A stretch of 64,000 nt of DNA from GCA-2748575 sp965222725 (GCA_965222725.1 OZ244969.1:6138001-6202000); one strand, 5' to 3'. Positions 25,616-34,836 are shown, numbered from the stretch's first letter. The notes: generated from the letters alone by a model not told the origin. Translations and numbers: made by a program.

Positions 25616-26536
25616 ATGAGTAAAGAACTGACGGTTGAAGCCATTCAGCAAGGCTTCGAAGCACACGGTTATATCTGCGATCACGCCATTGCCCTGTCGG
25701 TGTTTCTGGCACTGCAGCTGGAAAAACCCATTCTGGTGGAAGGCCCGCCCGGCGTGGGCAAAACCGAACTGGCCAAAACCACAGCGGAATTTTTACAGCA
25801 TTCCCTGATTCGTTTGCAGTGCTACGAAGGTCTGGACGAAGCCAAGGCACTCTATGAATGGAAGTACTCCAAGCAACTGCTGTACACACAAATTCTGAAA
25901 GACAAACTGGGCGACCTGCTGAAAGGCACCCATGACCTGGCGGAATCCGTCAGCCGCCTGCACGAGTTCGGTGATATTTTTTATTCGGAAGACTTTATTG
26001 AGCCACGGCCGTTATTAAAAGCGCTGAATGAAACTGATGGCACCGTTTTACTGATTGATGAAATCGATAAAGCGGATCACGAATTCGAATCCTTTCTGCT
26101 GGAAATGCTGTCGGACTTTCAGATTTCCGTACCGGAACTGGGCACCATCAAAGCCAAAAAGCGCCCGGTGGTTTTCCTTACCAGTAACAACACCCGGGAA
26201 TTAAGCGATGCATTAAAACGCCGCTGCCTGCATTTATATATTCCGTTCCCGGATGTAAAACTGGAGCAGAAAATCATTCAGAAACGGGTGCCCAATGTGA
26301 GCGACAACCTGCGTACCCAGCTGGTGGAGTTTGTTCATAATCTGCGGGACCTGGATATGAAAAAACAGCCCGCCATCAGTGAAACCATTGACTGGGCCAG
26401 ATCCCTGGTGCTGCTCCACGCGGATCAACTCAACAAGGATCTGGTGGCATCCACCCTGAATGTATTGCTGAAACATGAAGACGATATCAACCAGGCCAAA
26501 TCCGAGCTGAATACCCTGCTGAACAAACGTAAATAG
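25616..26536 (+). CDS. MoxR-type AAA+ ATPase
   Basis: AAA+ chaperone-like ATPase of 306 residues. The Walker A is GPPGVGKT (43-50) and the Walker B is LLIDEIDKAD near 145. A sensor-1 region (FLTSNNTRELSDALKRRC) follows. MoxR and CoxD/CbbQ-type ATPases work with a von Willebrand protein to mature or activate metalloenzymes or membrane complexes. The partner follows after 21 bp. No target enzyme such as CO dehydrogenase is adjacent. Confidence 0.9.
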   Translation: MSKELTVEAIQQGFEAHGYICDHAIALSVFLALQLEKPILVEGPPGVGKTELAKTTAEFLQHSLIRLQCYEGLDEAKALYEWKYSKQLLYTQILKDKLGDLLKGTHDLAESVSRLHEFGDIFYSEDFIEPRPLLKALNETDGTVLLIDEIDKADHEFESFLLEMLSDFQISVPELGTIKAKKRPVVFLTSNNTRELSDALKRRCLHLYIPFPDVKLEQKIIQKRVPNVSDNLRTQLVEFVHNLRDLDMKKQPAISETIDWARSLVLLHADQLNKDLVASTLNVLLKHEDDINQAKSELNTLLNKRK

Positions 26537-26557
26537 TCACTGAAAAAAGCAACGTTT

Positions 26558-27949
26558 ATGGAATCCCAACTGGTTCAGTTTTTTAAAGCCCTGCGCGGCG
26601 CCGGCGTGAATGTGTCCACAGCAGAAGCCATTGAAGCCACGCAAACGGCCCAACTGATCGGCTATCAAAACCGCGATACGCTGAAGACCGCCCTTGGGCT
26701 GGTGCTGGCAAAAAGTGAAGACGCCAAAACAAAATACGCCCTATGCTTTGATGAGTTTTTTCGTTTCAACAAACTGGAAAACCTGAAAGACGGTGTGGAA
26801 GAAGCGGAACAGGATACGAGCTTTGCCGGCAAACTCCAGCAAATGGTGAATGCCGTTATTCCCGGCAGCAACCGGCAACCCAAACCGGCCCCCAGCCAGT
26901 CGCCGCTGGGGCAGTTACTGTTAAGCGGTGATCAGAATGCACTGGCCATGGCAATGGCCAGTGCCGGCAACCAGGCGGATGTCAGCAATATTCAGTGGAT
27001 GACCCAGAAAGGGATATTTGGCCGCCGCATGATGATGGCCATGGGGCTGGAACAGCTGGAACAGGAAATGTGGCAGGCAGAAGCCTCTGATAATCCCTCA
27101 CAGCAGGCACTGGGCCAGGAACTGCGCCAGGCACGGGACCGGCTGCGTGCAGACGTAAAGGACTATGTAGAGCAACAGTTCTTGCTGCAGGCAGCAGCCA
27201 CCGGTAAAAAACTCCGCGAAGACACCATGATGACCGTGAAGATTGAACACCTTCGTGAATTCAAGGAAGTAAAACAGCTGGTGCGCAAGCTGGCAAAAAA
27301 ACTGATCGCCAATCATTCCCGCCGTAAAAAAGTCTACAACCGGGGGATGCTGGATATGCGCAGCACCCTGCGCCAGAGTGTTCCCACCGGCGGTATCCCC
27401 TTTAATGTTTACTGGAAAAAGAAGAAAAAAGACCGGCCCAAAATCATGGCCATTTGTGATGTCAGCGGCTCCGTCAGCCAGGTGTCACGGTTTCTGCTGA
27501 TGTTTTTATTCAGCCTGCACGAAGTGTTACCCAAGGTCAGAGCCTTTGCTTTTTCGTCCGGCCTGGGCGAGGTTACCGACACCTTTCGACGCATGGGAGT
27601 AGACGAAGCCGTGGACTACACTCTGGAAACCTACGGCATGGGCAGCACCGATTATGGCAAATCACTGGAAGATTTCAGCGAACTCTGCCTGAACGACATT
27701 GATAGCCGCACTACGGTGATCATGCTGGGGGATGGCCGCAACAACTATGGCGACCCCCGCACCGACTTGCTGCAGCAGATTTACCAGCGCAGTCACCGGG
27801 TGATATGGCTTAATCCGGAAGCCACCAACCGCTGGGGCAGTGGCGATTCGGAAATGGAAAAATACCGCGCCTATTGCAGCTACACCATGGAGTGCAACTC
27901 ATTGCGGCAGCTGGAGCGCTTCATTGATGGACTTCTAAGTCACCAATAG
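26558..27949 (+). CDS. VWA-domain CoxE-like protein
   Basis: Protein of 463 residues with a helical N-terminal half and a von Willebrand factor A domain from about residue 290. The metal-ion-dependent adhesion site is intact at Asp301-x-Ser303-x-Ser305 (CDVSGSVS), with the MIDAS Thr/Asp features further on (GMGSTDYG, VIMLGDGRNN). The pairing with a MoxR-type ATPase 21 bp upstream is the classic CoxD-CoxE or CbbQ-CbbO arrangement. The two would form a remodelling module whose client is not encoded nearby. Confidence 0.88.
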   Translation: MESQLVQFFKALRGAGVNVSTAEAIEATQTAQLIGYQNRDTLKTALGLVLAKSEDAKTKYALCFDEFFRFNKLENLKDGVEEAEQDTSFAGKLQQMVNAVIPGSNRQPKPAPSQSPLGQLLLSGDQNALAMAMASAGNQADVSNIQWMTQKGIFGRRMMMAMGLEQLEQEMWQAEASDNPSQQALGQELRQARDRLRADVKDYVEQQFLLQAAATGKKLREDTMMTVKIEHLREFKEVKQLVRKLAKKLIANHSRRKKVYNRGMLDMRSTLRQSVPTGGIPFNVYWKKKKKDRPKIMAICDVSGSVSQVSRFLLMFLFSLHEVLPKVRAFAFSSGLGEVTDTFRRMGVDEAVDYTLETYGMGSTDYGKSLEDFSELCLNDIDSRTTVIMLGDGRNNYGDPRTDLLQQIYQRSHRVIWLNPEATNRWGSGDSEMEKYRAYCSYTMECNSLRQLERFIDGLLSHQ

Positions 27950-28083
27950 GCCGCCGACCTTCAATCATTTACCCCGCTATTTACAAAAGAATCACAGATA
28001 TATTTTCGCGAAGTGATAATATTCGCACCTCAATGCAAACCTCACATTCGGTTTTGAACCCTTCTTTAATAAAAGGACTTGTT

Positions 28084-28896
28084 ATGAAAAAGATCGCCCT
28101 GACAGGTGCACTCTGCTCCCTGTGTGTTGCCGGCCTCAGTGGTTGCGGCACAGAAAAATCCACCAACCTGCTTTCGGAAGATATTGAAGTCAGATATCAG
28201 CTGTCCCAGATCTGGTCCCAGGACTACAGCATCAACACCAGCCCCGAACCCAACTGGGCCCTGACGGTTAACATGAAAAGCATGGATTTCGACAGCGTGT
28301 TGGATTTCGGTAAAGTGAATAAATCAGTACGCCTTGAAGCACCGGAAACCATCGAGCTGTCCATCGGCAACGACTCCGCGGAAGTTGTACTGACCACACT
28401 GCAAGCGCCGGAGCCGGACATGCAGGATTTTCTGGAAATCTTCGGTGACGATGAGATCTATGCCGCGGAACTGCCCTACTCCACTCCGCAGGAAGCTTAC
28501 GCCACTTTTTACCGCGCCAGCGGCGAAGTGATTACCACCGCATTTCCGATTTACGAAACTCAGGGGCTGACTTCTCCTGCGGCAGGTTCGGTTTATGCAC
28601 TGGGCGAATCCTTTACGGTAACCTGGAACCAGAACGACCAGTTCGAGTCTGTGCGCTTCTATCTGGTGGGCTGTGGGGAAATTTTCGAGTACCGCTGGGT
28701 GTACCCCAACACAGGTTCTGTGGTCCTCAAGCTGGATGAAGCACAACTTCCGGAAGGCGTTGATGCTTGCGACGCCAAGTTAAGAATGTCCTCCAGTTAC
28801 AGCTTTCCATTGACGCCGGCGAATAATTTTCACCCTCTCAGCGATGCTCAAGTGGAACTGCTGGATACTCTGTTGCCCATCCGGATAGTTCGCTAA
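28084..28896 (+). CDS. Putative lipoprotein, unknown function
   Basis: Exported protein of 270 residues. The signal peptide ends with the lipobox LSGC (Cys near residue 21). The remainder is acidic, beta-rich and without a domain I recognise. A segment near residue 175 (SPAAGSVYALGESFTVTW) resembles an immunoglobulin-like beta sandwich. The ATG at 28084 has an AAGGA site, and an upstream in-frame start is not needed. Its 3' end overlaps the convergent pseudouridine synthase gene by 59 bp. It seems to be transcribed alone. Confidence 0.75.
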   Translation: MKKIALTGALCSLCVAGLSGCGTEKSTNLLSEDIEVRYQLSQIWSQDYSINTSPEPNWALTVNMKSMDFDSVLDFGKVNKSVRLEAPETIELSIGNDSAEVVLTTLQAPEPDMQDFLEIFGDDEIYAAELPYSTPQEAYATFYRASGEVITTAFPIYETQGLTSPAAGSVYALGESFTVTWNQNDQFESVRFYLVGCGEIFEYRWVYPNTGSVVLKLDEAQLPEGVDACDAKLRMSSSYSFPLTPANNFHPLSDAQVELLDTLLPIRIVR

Positions 28897-29584
28897 GCAC
28901 GCGCGCAAAACTCCCGGAAGGTGGAACACGGATGCTGATCTCTTTACCCGTTACCGGGTGGGTAAATTCAAGCCCACTCGCCATCAGTAACAGTCGATGG
29001 CAGTGGTAATGCGCCTGAAAATAGCGGTTATGCACTCCCTTGCCATAGCTGGAATCACCAACAATAGGGTGGCTGATATGCTTCATGTGGTAGCGCAGCT
29101 GATGGCGCCTGCCGGTGAGTGGTTTCAGCTCCACCAAGCTGTACCGGGTAGTCGGAAAGGTTTCAATCTGAACGGGAAGTTCGAAACAATCCAACCGTTT
29201 TAATTCGGTAATACCGTCTCTGGGGGAATCCTTGAGCCGGTTGTCATGTTTGTCTTCCCGGGTTTTTACCGGGTGATCAATGGTGCGCTGTTGCGGTGCA
29301 AAACCGCGCACCAGCGCCAGATAGGTTTTGTTGACCTGGTGGCTTTCAAACTGGTTTCTGACCGCCGCCAGCGCTTCGGTGGACTTGGCGAACAGAAGTA
29401 CGCCGGAGGTGGGTTTGTCGAGCCGGTGTGCAGGATAGACATATTGACCCAGCTGATCACGTAACAGCTGGATGGCAAAAGTGGTTTCCCGGCGATCTAC
29501 GGGGCTGCGATGAACCAGCAAGCCGGGCGGCTTATCAATGGCAACGAAATGCTCGTCTTCAAATACAATGCTTAACTCAGCCAG
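28838..29584 (-). CDS. TruC-like tRNA pseudouridine synthase with unusual start
   Basis: RluA-family pseudouridine synthase related to TruC, which modifies tRNA U65. The catalytic motif HRLDKPTSGVLLF is intact, as are KPLTGRRHQLRYHM and the late GDSSYGKG. Homologues have an N-terminal strand of the type ILYQDEWLVAVNKP. Here the matching residues (LSIVFEDEHFVAIDKPPGLLVHR) are encoded upstream of any ATG, GTG or TTG in frame. An in-frame stop precedes them, and only a TTG within the sequence follows. Likely starts are CTG at 29584 or ATT at 29569, both overlapping or touching the hybrid kinase stop (29577). A conservative TTG start is at 29521. Confidence 0.78.
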   Translation of the reverse strand: MAELSIVFEDEHFVAIDKPPGLLVHRSPVDRRETTFAIQLLRDQLGQYVYPAHRLDKPTSGVLLFAKSTEALAAVRNQFESHQVNKTYLALVRGFAPQQRTIDHPVKTREDKHDNRLKDSPRDGITELKRLDCFELPVQIETFPTTRYSLVELKPLTGRRHQLRYHMKHISHPIVGDSSYGKGVHNRYFQAHYHCHRLLLMASGLEFTHPVTGKEISIRVPPSGSFARVLSELSGWATEYPAVPLEHR

Positions 29585-31835
29585 GTGAACTGTACCTTTT
29601 CATAAATTCAACACCAGGCGCCAACATGTGTCGCCATGCTCTTTCTACATCTGCTGAATAACGCCGGTCGAAAGCGGCAACTGTTTTGATAATACACTTC
29701 AGCCACACATCAAACATATCGGCTTTAACGGCCGGCATTCTACCATGATGTTTGGCCATATCCAGCAACGTGTGAGACGCATGGCTGGTTGCGGCATAGG
29801 ACAGCAGATGCATAAAAGAGGCTTCCAGCATATTTCGTTGCCGGATCATATCGGTTTCAGAAAACGCCTGCTTCACCCGATCAGAAGCGGCAATAAAACT
29901 TTCATAGAAACAATCAAAAAAACGATCGATATCCGGCTGAATACGCTGATAGCTGTCGTTAAATATTTCATGATAATCCATGTTGCTGGCTGATGCCTCA
30001 GACTCACACGAAAGCTCTGGCGCCACATCAGCACCGCCCACCAGATGCGGAAGGTACTTAAGAAACTTTGCCATCAGGTCTTCATGCTCAAAGGGTTTGG
30101 CCACGTAATCATTCATTCCCGCGGCCAGGCACTTTTCTTTTTCACCCTCAATGGCATTTGCAGTTAATGCCACAACAGGCAGCTTTTCCATTCCCGGTGT
30201 CTGCCTGAGCCTGCGGGTGGCTTCGTAACCATCCATCACCGGCATATGGCAATCCATCAACACGATATCATAGGGATTATCGGCCAGCTTTCGCAGCGCT
30301 TCTTCACCGTTCTCGGCAATATCCACGTGAATTCCCGCATCCTCCAGGCTGAACATGGCCACCTGCTGATTAAGGTGGTTATCCTCCACCAGTAATGCCC
30401 GTGCACCTGGAAAAGTCAGTTCTTCCTGATCAGCTTCTGATTGGAGCACTTCTGACTGAAGCATTTCGGACTGGGGCACTGCTGACGGCTCACGCTGCTC
30501 TTCCAGGTTGATACGAAACCAGAAACAGGAACCTTCACCCACGCGGCTTTCAACCCCGATATCGCCTTCCATCAGCATTACCAGCTGCCTGCAAATACTC
30601 AGACCCAGGCCGGTACCGCCAAATTCACGGGTGGTTGAGTTGTCTTCCTGGGTAAAACGCTCGAATAATTGTTTCTGTGCGTCCTCCCCGATACCTTTTC
30701 CGGTATCCCGGATTTCAAAAAGCAGGTCGCAACGCGGCTCTGCTGCATTACCCGTCGTCTTTCCATCCGCAACGACATTTGCATGCGTTTGCACGTTCAC
30801 GGTAACAGAGCCTTCGCGGGTAAATTTAATGGCATTCCCGATCAGGTTTTCCAGTATCTGGCGTATTCGCACCGGATCGCCAATGCAGGTTTTATTGGCA
30901 ATCGGCTGCGCCGGGCAGTGCAACTGAATTCCTTTTTGACGGGCCTGGGGGCCCATAACATCGGCAATCTGCAACAAGAGCTCCGACAGTTCAAAAGGAA
31001 CCGCGTCAATCGCCAGTTTGCCGGATTCAATTTTCGACAGGTCAAGTATGTCGTTAATAATGCGCATCAGCGATGCCGAGCTGTTCTGAATGGCCAACAG
31101 TTGCGAATGCTGCTTTTCATTCAGGTCTGATTTCCGCAACAACTGCAACATGCCGATGATGCCGTTCATGGGGGTTCTGATTTCGTGGCTCATATTCGCC
31201 AGGAATTGTGACTTGGCCGCGGCGGAATGAAGCGCCTCGTCTTTGGCCTGGCTGAGTTCTTCCATGGCGGCTTGCAGCTGAGCAGTTCTTTCCCGTACCA
31301 GGTTTTCCAGATTCTCCTGATAGGAGCGGATCTGATCATCCTGGCGCTTGCGCTCTGAAATATCCGTAACGTAAGCGAACAGATAACCCTCTCCGTCGCT
31401 CTCAAAATAGTGCGCTTTGATTTCAACAGGAAAGACCTCGCCACTTTTGGCGCGATGCTGTGTCTCAAAAATAACGTGCTTTTTTGCGACAAAATCCTGC
31501 CAGAACCCGGACCAGGCCTCTTGAGGGAACAGGGGATCCCAATCCCAGACATACATTTGCAGCAGCTCGTCGCGACTGTAACCCAAACGATTGCAGGCGG
31601 ATTTATTGGCGTAGACAATTCTGGAGTCAGACTGCATCCAGAAAACTTCATCAGCGGCAATCTCAGTGGAAAACTGGTTAAAGGTTAAATCGTTGAAAGG
31701 GGAGTTTTGATCAGGCAAACCTGGGTCCTGCTCTGCTTTGTGCAAAGGTTTGACTGATACATTCACACCCGAAGCATCATTCTGAGCCATGACCGCGTTC
31801 CACCGCTTTAGCGCCGCTAACCAGGGCATCGGCAT
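29577..31835 (-). CDS. Hybrid histidine kinase with C-terminal globin domain
   Basis: Soluble hybrid sensor kinase of 752 residues with no transmembrane segment. Order: PAS (about 50-165), coiled coil, HisKA with His217 in NMSHEIRTPMNG, HATPase_c with GTGLGLSIC, a spacer with short repeats, a receiver domain with Asp528 in LMDCHMPVMDG, and from residue 619 (29981 down to 29580) a globin-like domain. That domain matches a bacterial globin family: FYESFIAASDRVKQAF (CD1 Phe658), TDMIRQRNML, AKHHGR with the proximal His697, then WLKCIIKTV and ERAWRHMLAPGVEFM. The haem would sense O2 or NO. ATG 31790 is an alternative start. It is followed by the TruC-like gene. No separate regulator is adjacent. 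Confidence 0.85.
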   Translation of the reverse strand: MPMPWLAALKRWNAVMAQNDASGVNVSVKPLHKAEQDPGLPDQNSPFNDLTFNQFSTEIAADEVFWMQSDSRIVYANKSACNRLGYSRDELLQMYVWDWDPLFPQEAWSGFWQDFVAKKHVIFETQHRAKSGEVFPVEIKAHYFESDGEGYLFAYVTDISERKRQDDQIRSYQENLENLVRERTAQLQAAMEELSQAKDEALHSAAAKSQFLANMSHEIRTPMNGIIGMLQLLRKSDLNEKQHSQLLAIQNSSASLMRIINDILDLSKIESGKLAIDAVPFELSELLLQIADVMGPQARQKGIQLHCPAQPIANKTCIGDPVRIRQILENLIGNAIKFTREGSVTVNVQTHANVVADGKTTGNAAEPRCDLLFEIRDTGKGIGEDAQKQLFERFTQEDNSTTREFGGTGLGLSICRQLVMLMEGDIGVESRVGEGSCFWFRINLEEQREPSAVPQSEMLQSEVLQSEADQEELTFPGARALLVEDNHLNQQVAMFSLEDAGIHVDIAENGEEALRKLADNPYDIVLMDCHMPVMDGYEATRRLRQTPGMEKLPVVALTANAIEGEKEKCLAAGMNDYVAKPFEHEDLMAKFLKYLPHLVGGADVAPELSCESEASASNMDYHEIFNDSYQRIQPDIDRFFDCFYESFIAASDRVKQAFSETDMIRQRNMLEASFMHLLSYAATSHASHTLLDMAKHHGRMPAVKADMFDVWLKCIIKTVAAFDRRYSADVERAWRHMLAPGVEFMKRYSSPG

Positions 31836-31915
31836 TCGCAACGCGCCTGAACATAGAGTCTGTTCAGGTAATTCTAGTCTCTGGCAACACGATTTCCACC
31901 GGGTGACTAAGCGGG

Positions 31916-32782
31916 TTAGACATCTATCACTTCCTGCAAATGCAGCTGTTCGTTTTCCAGTTGAATGGTCTCTTTTCTGAGCCAGCCTTCTACCGGAATG
32001 GAAACCCGGTAAAAATCGCGGTTTTCACCGGTCACATCCACCGGTGTTCCCAGTGGCAAATCCGCCAGCGACACCGCGGGGCTGGAACCATGGGGCTCCC
32101 TCAGCAACATGGAATCACCACTGTGGAGGGTTCCGGCTCTGGCAATGGAAGACAGCTTGTCGATGCCTTCCTTGCGATCGTGGTAGAGCAGTTTTTCCCT
32201 GATCACCGACAGGGGAAAGGCCGGACCGGGATCCATCTTGTTATCCAGTGACACCGTGTCATGCCCTACCAGCGCCGTAATGTTGTAATGGCTGCACAAC
32301 AGTCGGCACACGTCCATCAGGGTGCTGATCTGGGGTTCGGTATAGCGATGCCAGTACCCTGGCTCCGCTTCGTGGGAATGGGTTGCCTGTATCACTTCGT
32401 CTTCGCCATAGGCGCGACCAAACCAGGACAGGTACTGATCACCGGATTTCATCAGGCGCCCGGCATTTTCCAGTTCAATGCCAATGGAATAACGGTTCAG
32501 GTCTCTTCTTCCCTGGTATTCGCTGACGCCGGCATGCCAGGCAATGCGATCAAAAGGCATCAGCTGAACCACCGAGCCATTGCGACCAATCACCAGATGG
32601 GCCGACGCTTTGACTTCGCTGTCCAGCAATTCGTTAACGGCAGCCTGCAAGGAACCGGTAGCGGTAAAATGAAACACAATCGTATCCGGCAAACCACTGG
32701 CAAAGGTGCCGCTGTTTTTTTCTGAAGATTCGTGCTGCACGTAATCCGACAACAGTCGGTGATGGGCAATCTTGTAAGTCAT
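31916..32782 (-). CDS. N-acetylmuramoyl-L-alanine amidase with SH3-like tail
   Basis: Amidase_2 (AmpD-type) domain of about 170 residues with the zinc-binding pattern FHFTATG near residue 40 and VGHDTVS near residue 172, and the substrate loop SIGIELENAG. The C-terminal region (about 220-288) looks like a bacterial SH3 domain (GDSMLLREPHG, LPLGTPVDVTG, EGWLRKETIQL). It would cleave the amide bond between MurNAc and L-alanine in peptidoglycan. No signal peptide is apparent, so a cytoplasmic or recycling role is possible, unlike exported AmiD. It is monocistronic, upstream of the globin-kinase gene in the same direction (81 bp). Confidence 0.85.
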   Translation of the reverse strand: MTYKIAHHRLLSDYVQHESSEKNSGTFASGLPDTIVFHFTATGSLQAAVNELLDSEVKASAHLVIGRNGSVVQLMPFDRIAWHAGVSEYQGRRDLNRYSIGIELENAGRLMKSGDQYLSWFGRAYGEDEVIQATHSHEAEPGYWHRYTEPQISTLMDVCRLLCSHYNITALVGHDTVSLDNKMDPGPAFPLSVIREKLLYHDRKEGIDKLSSIARAGTLHSGDSMLLREPHGSSPAVSLADLPLGTPVDVTGENRDFYRVSIPVEGWLRKETIQLENEQLHLQEVIDV

Positions 32783-32899
32783 AATGAACCCGCGAAATTA
32801 TTTTTATGGTATGTGGGGTGCGAGATGCAGGCAGGCCACTGATCATGCTGCAATGACAGAAACGGGCCTGATGACTTCAAGAAATAGTCGGGCTTTGCG

Positions 32900-32917
32900 G
32901 GCCTGTCAAGACAGGCC
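32900..32917 (-). terminator. Hairpin downstream of the 104-residue hypothetical gene
   Basis: A 7-bp perfect stem (GGCCTGT / ACAGGCC) with a 4-nt loop lies 12-30 bp after the stop at 32930. The following sequence lacks a T-run on the minus strand, so it may be a weak terminator. Confidence 0.35.
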
Positions 32918-32929
32918 GGGCGGGAAGGC

Positions 32930-33244
32930 TCAGAGCATGTCGTCCACAGGCACCAGGCTCAGGTTCACGTGGGATACTTCCTGAATAATTTCGAACGGCA
33001 AACCATCCAGGGTTTTGCCGCAAATGGCAATCAGCGACGGATCGGCATAGTGAATTTCTTCAAGGTAAAACAGAGTGTTATCACCAAACCCTGCCACTCT
33101 GGCACCAAGCACCTTGCCGGCAGGCAACTGGTTGCGAAAATTTTCCACCCGGGCACTGAGCAAACCATAAAAACGCTTTGCCAGATGATAGCGGTCATCA
33201 TCCGCAATATTGTGGTGTTCATCGTGGCCATGTAATCGATCCAT
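32930..33244 (-). CDS. Small hypothetical protein, 104 residues
   Basis: I recognise no family. The protein has a His/Asp-rich start (HGHDEHH) and a short mixed alpha/beta body with conserved-looking ends, and no signal peptide or membrane segment. An AGGAG ribosome site at good distance before the ATG supports it as a real gene. A hairpin follows. The neighbours (PAP2 phosphatase, amidase) are on the same strand with 97 and 147 bp gaps, and no function can be inferred. Confidence 0.6.
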   Translation of the reverse strand: MDRLHGHDEHHNIADDDRYHLAKRFYGLLSARVENFRNQLPAGKVLGARVAGFGDNTLFYLEEIHYADPSLIAICGKTLDGLPFEIIQEVSHVNLSLVPVDDML

Positions 33245-33341
33245 TGTGCTGCTCCTTATGCCTATGCTTATGCTTTTAATTTTTATCGTGTCAGGATCGG
33301 GTTATAAGACCAAAGCGGCACGGGAAAGACAAGGATCCAGA

Positions 33342-33896
33342 TCAAATTAACTGCAATGCATCCATCAGCAACACGGCCAGGCTGCCGTGTAACAGGCCGA
33401 TAGCCGCGCCGGCCGCTACATCACTGGGAAAGTGTACGCCCAGGATCACCCGGGCAGAGGCGGTCAGTACGGCAAAGGGGAACAGCAAAATCCCGATCCA
33501 GGGAGCAAAGGCCACCAGCATCAGGGTAAAAGTCACCGCGTGCAGAGTGTGACCAGAAGGGAAGCTGAATTCATCCAGCACTGATGTGCCCTTCTGAATC
33601 TGAGGGTACATGGCGTAGGGCCTGGGCCGGGCAAAACGAACTTTCAGGCGTCGATACAATGCCAGATTAGCCAACCCCACCAGGGTCATGCAGATTGCGT
33701 AGGCAAGGCCGCCATCCGGCTGCAATAACGGCAGACTGAGAATCAGGGAATACCAGAACAAGCCATCCCCCATGCGACTGATCACATGCAGAAAACGATG
33801 CCAGCCACTGTGTTGCAGGGTGCGGTTCGCCATCAGGCATAACGCAAAATCCAGATCACCGGCTTTTTGTTTTATCAGCAATGTTTTACTGGTCAA
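33342..33896 (-). CDS. PAP2-family membrane phosphatase
   Basis: Membrane protein of 184 residues with the three PAP2 motifs: KVRFARPRP (near 83), PSGHT (near 110, catalytic His) and GVHFPSDVAAG (near 155). It would dephosphorylate a lipid phosphate such as phosphatidic acid or undecaprenyl diphosphate at the membrane. It starts with TTG, and the upstream GAGG is rather far. It is followed by a UDP-diacylglucosamine-phosphatase-like gene in the same direction, which is consistent with a lipid or envelope role. Confidence 0.82.
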   Translation of the reverse strand: MTSKTLLIKQKAGDLDFALCLMANRTLQHSGWHRFLHVISRMGDGLFWYSLILSLPLLQPDGGLAYAICMTLVGLANLALYRRLKVRFARPRPYAMYPQIQKGTSVLDEFSFPSGHTLHAVTFTLMLVAFAPWIGILLFPFAVLTASARVILGVHFPSDVAAGAAIGLLHGSLAVLLMDALQLI

Positions 33897-33940
33897 TGTT
33901 CTGTTGCAACCTCATTTGATGAATGTGTTGGCTACCGGCG

Positions 33941-34762
33941 TCAGGCATCCTGTAACGACGCCCAGCCTTTTTCCGGTTCCCCCACCGGTTTTTCCAGTTG
34001 GGATTGGCGCACCAGAACGGACTTGTGATCCGCCCAGTGCAGTAATTGTAATTCCCCTTGCGCTGTTTCCACCAGGGCGGTGCAGTGCTCTACCCAGTCA
34101 CCATCATTCACGTAGAGCGCCTTGCCGTAATAGCGCATCTGCCAGTGGTGAATATGGCCACAGATGTAACCATCATAATCCCGCTCCCGGGCCTGACCGG
34201 AGGCAATACGTTCAAACTGATGTATAAAGGACTGCGCCGAACTGATACGTTTTTTTACCGCACGGGCCAGCGACCAGAAAGGCAGCTTCAGCCCCCGCCG
34301 CGCCAGATTAAACAGGGTATTGATTTTCAGCAGCAGGCCATGGGATATATCGCCCACCCAGCTAAGCCAGGCGCTGCATTGCATGATGCCGTCGAATTCA
34401 TCGCCGTGGCTGACATAAAAACGTTCACCGTTGCGGGTTTCATGGATGGCATTCAGGCGGATTTCAACACCGGCAATAATCTGGCCACAAAAACGACGGA
34501 ACATGGCATCGTGATTCCCGGGAATATAAACCACTCGCACGCCCTGCCGTGCCATTTTCAGGATCATGGCTAACACTTCTTCGTGGGGTGGCGTAAAATG
34601 AACCCGCTTGCGCATGGCCAGCAGATCAATTATATCGCCCACCAGGTAAAGTGTGTCGCAGGTATTCCGGGTGAGAAAATCCTTGAGGTAATCCGCCTGA
34701 CAGGCGCTGGTACCCAGATGAACATCAGAAATAAAAATGGCGCGGTAGTGATTACCCTTCAT
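33941..34762 (-). CDS. LpxH-like metallophosphoesterase
   Basis: Calcineurin-fold protein of 273 residues related to UDP-2,3-diacylglucosamine diphosphatase (lipid A pathway). Metal-binding motifs in order are DVHLG, GDIID, GNHD, and GHIHH near the C-terminus. An AGGAGG ribosome site precedes the ATG. Sequences of this group are often annotated as LpxH-like, but a true LpxH normally exists elsewhere, so a related substrate is possible. It lies in the same strand and order as the PAP2 gene (44 bp gap) and is divergent from the RluA-type gene at 34837. Confidence 0.83.
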   Translation of the reverse strand: MKGNHYRAIFISDVHLGTSACQADYLKDFLTRNTCDTLYLVGDIIDLLAMRKRVHFTPPHEEVLAMILKMARQGVRVVYIPGNHDAMFRRFCGQIIAGVEIRLNAIHETRNGERFYVSHGDEFDGIMQCSAWLSWVGDISHGLLLKINTLFNLARRGLKLPFWSLARAVKKRISSAQSFIHQFERIASGQARERDYDGYICGHIHHWQMRYYGKALYVNDGDWVEHCTALVETAQGELQLLHWADHKSVLVRQSQLEKPVGEPEKGWASLQDA

Positions 34763-34836
34763 GGAATCCTCCTTGCTGTTATTTTGAAGGTTAGATTCCC
34801 CGCTTAGCGAATTGATGACATTTCCGTTAATAGTTT

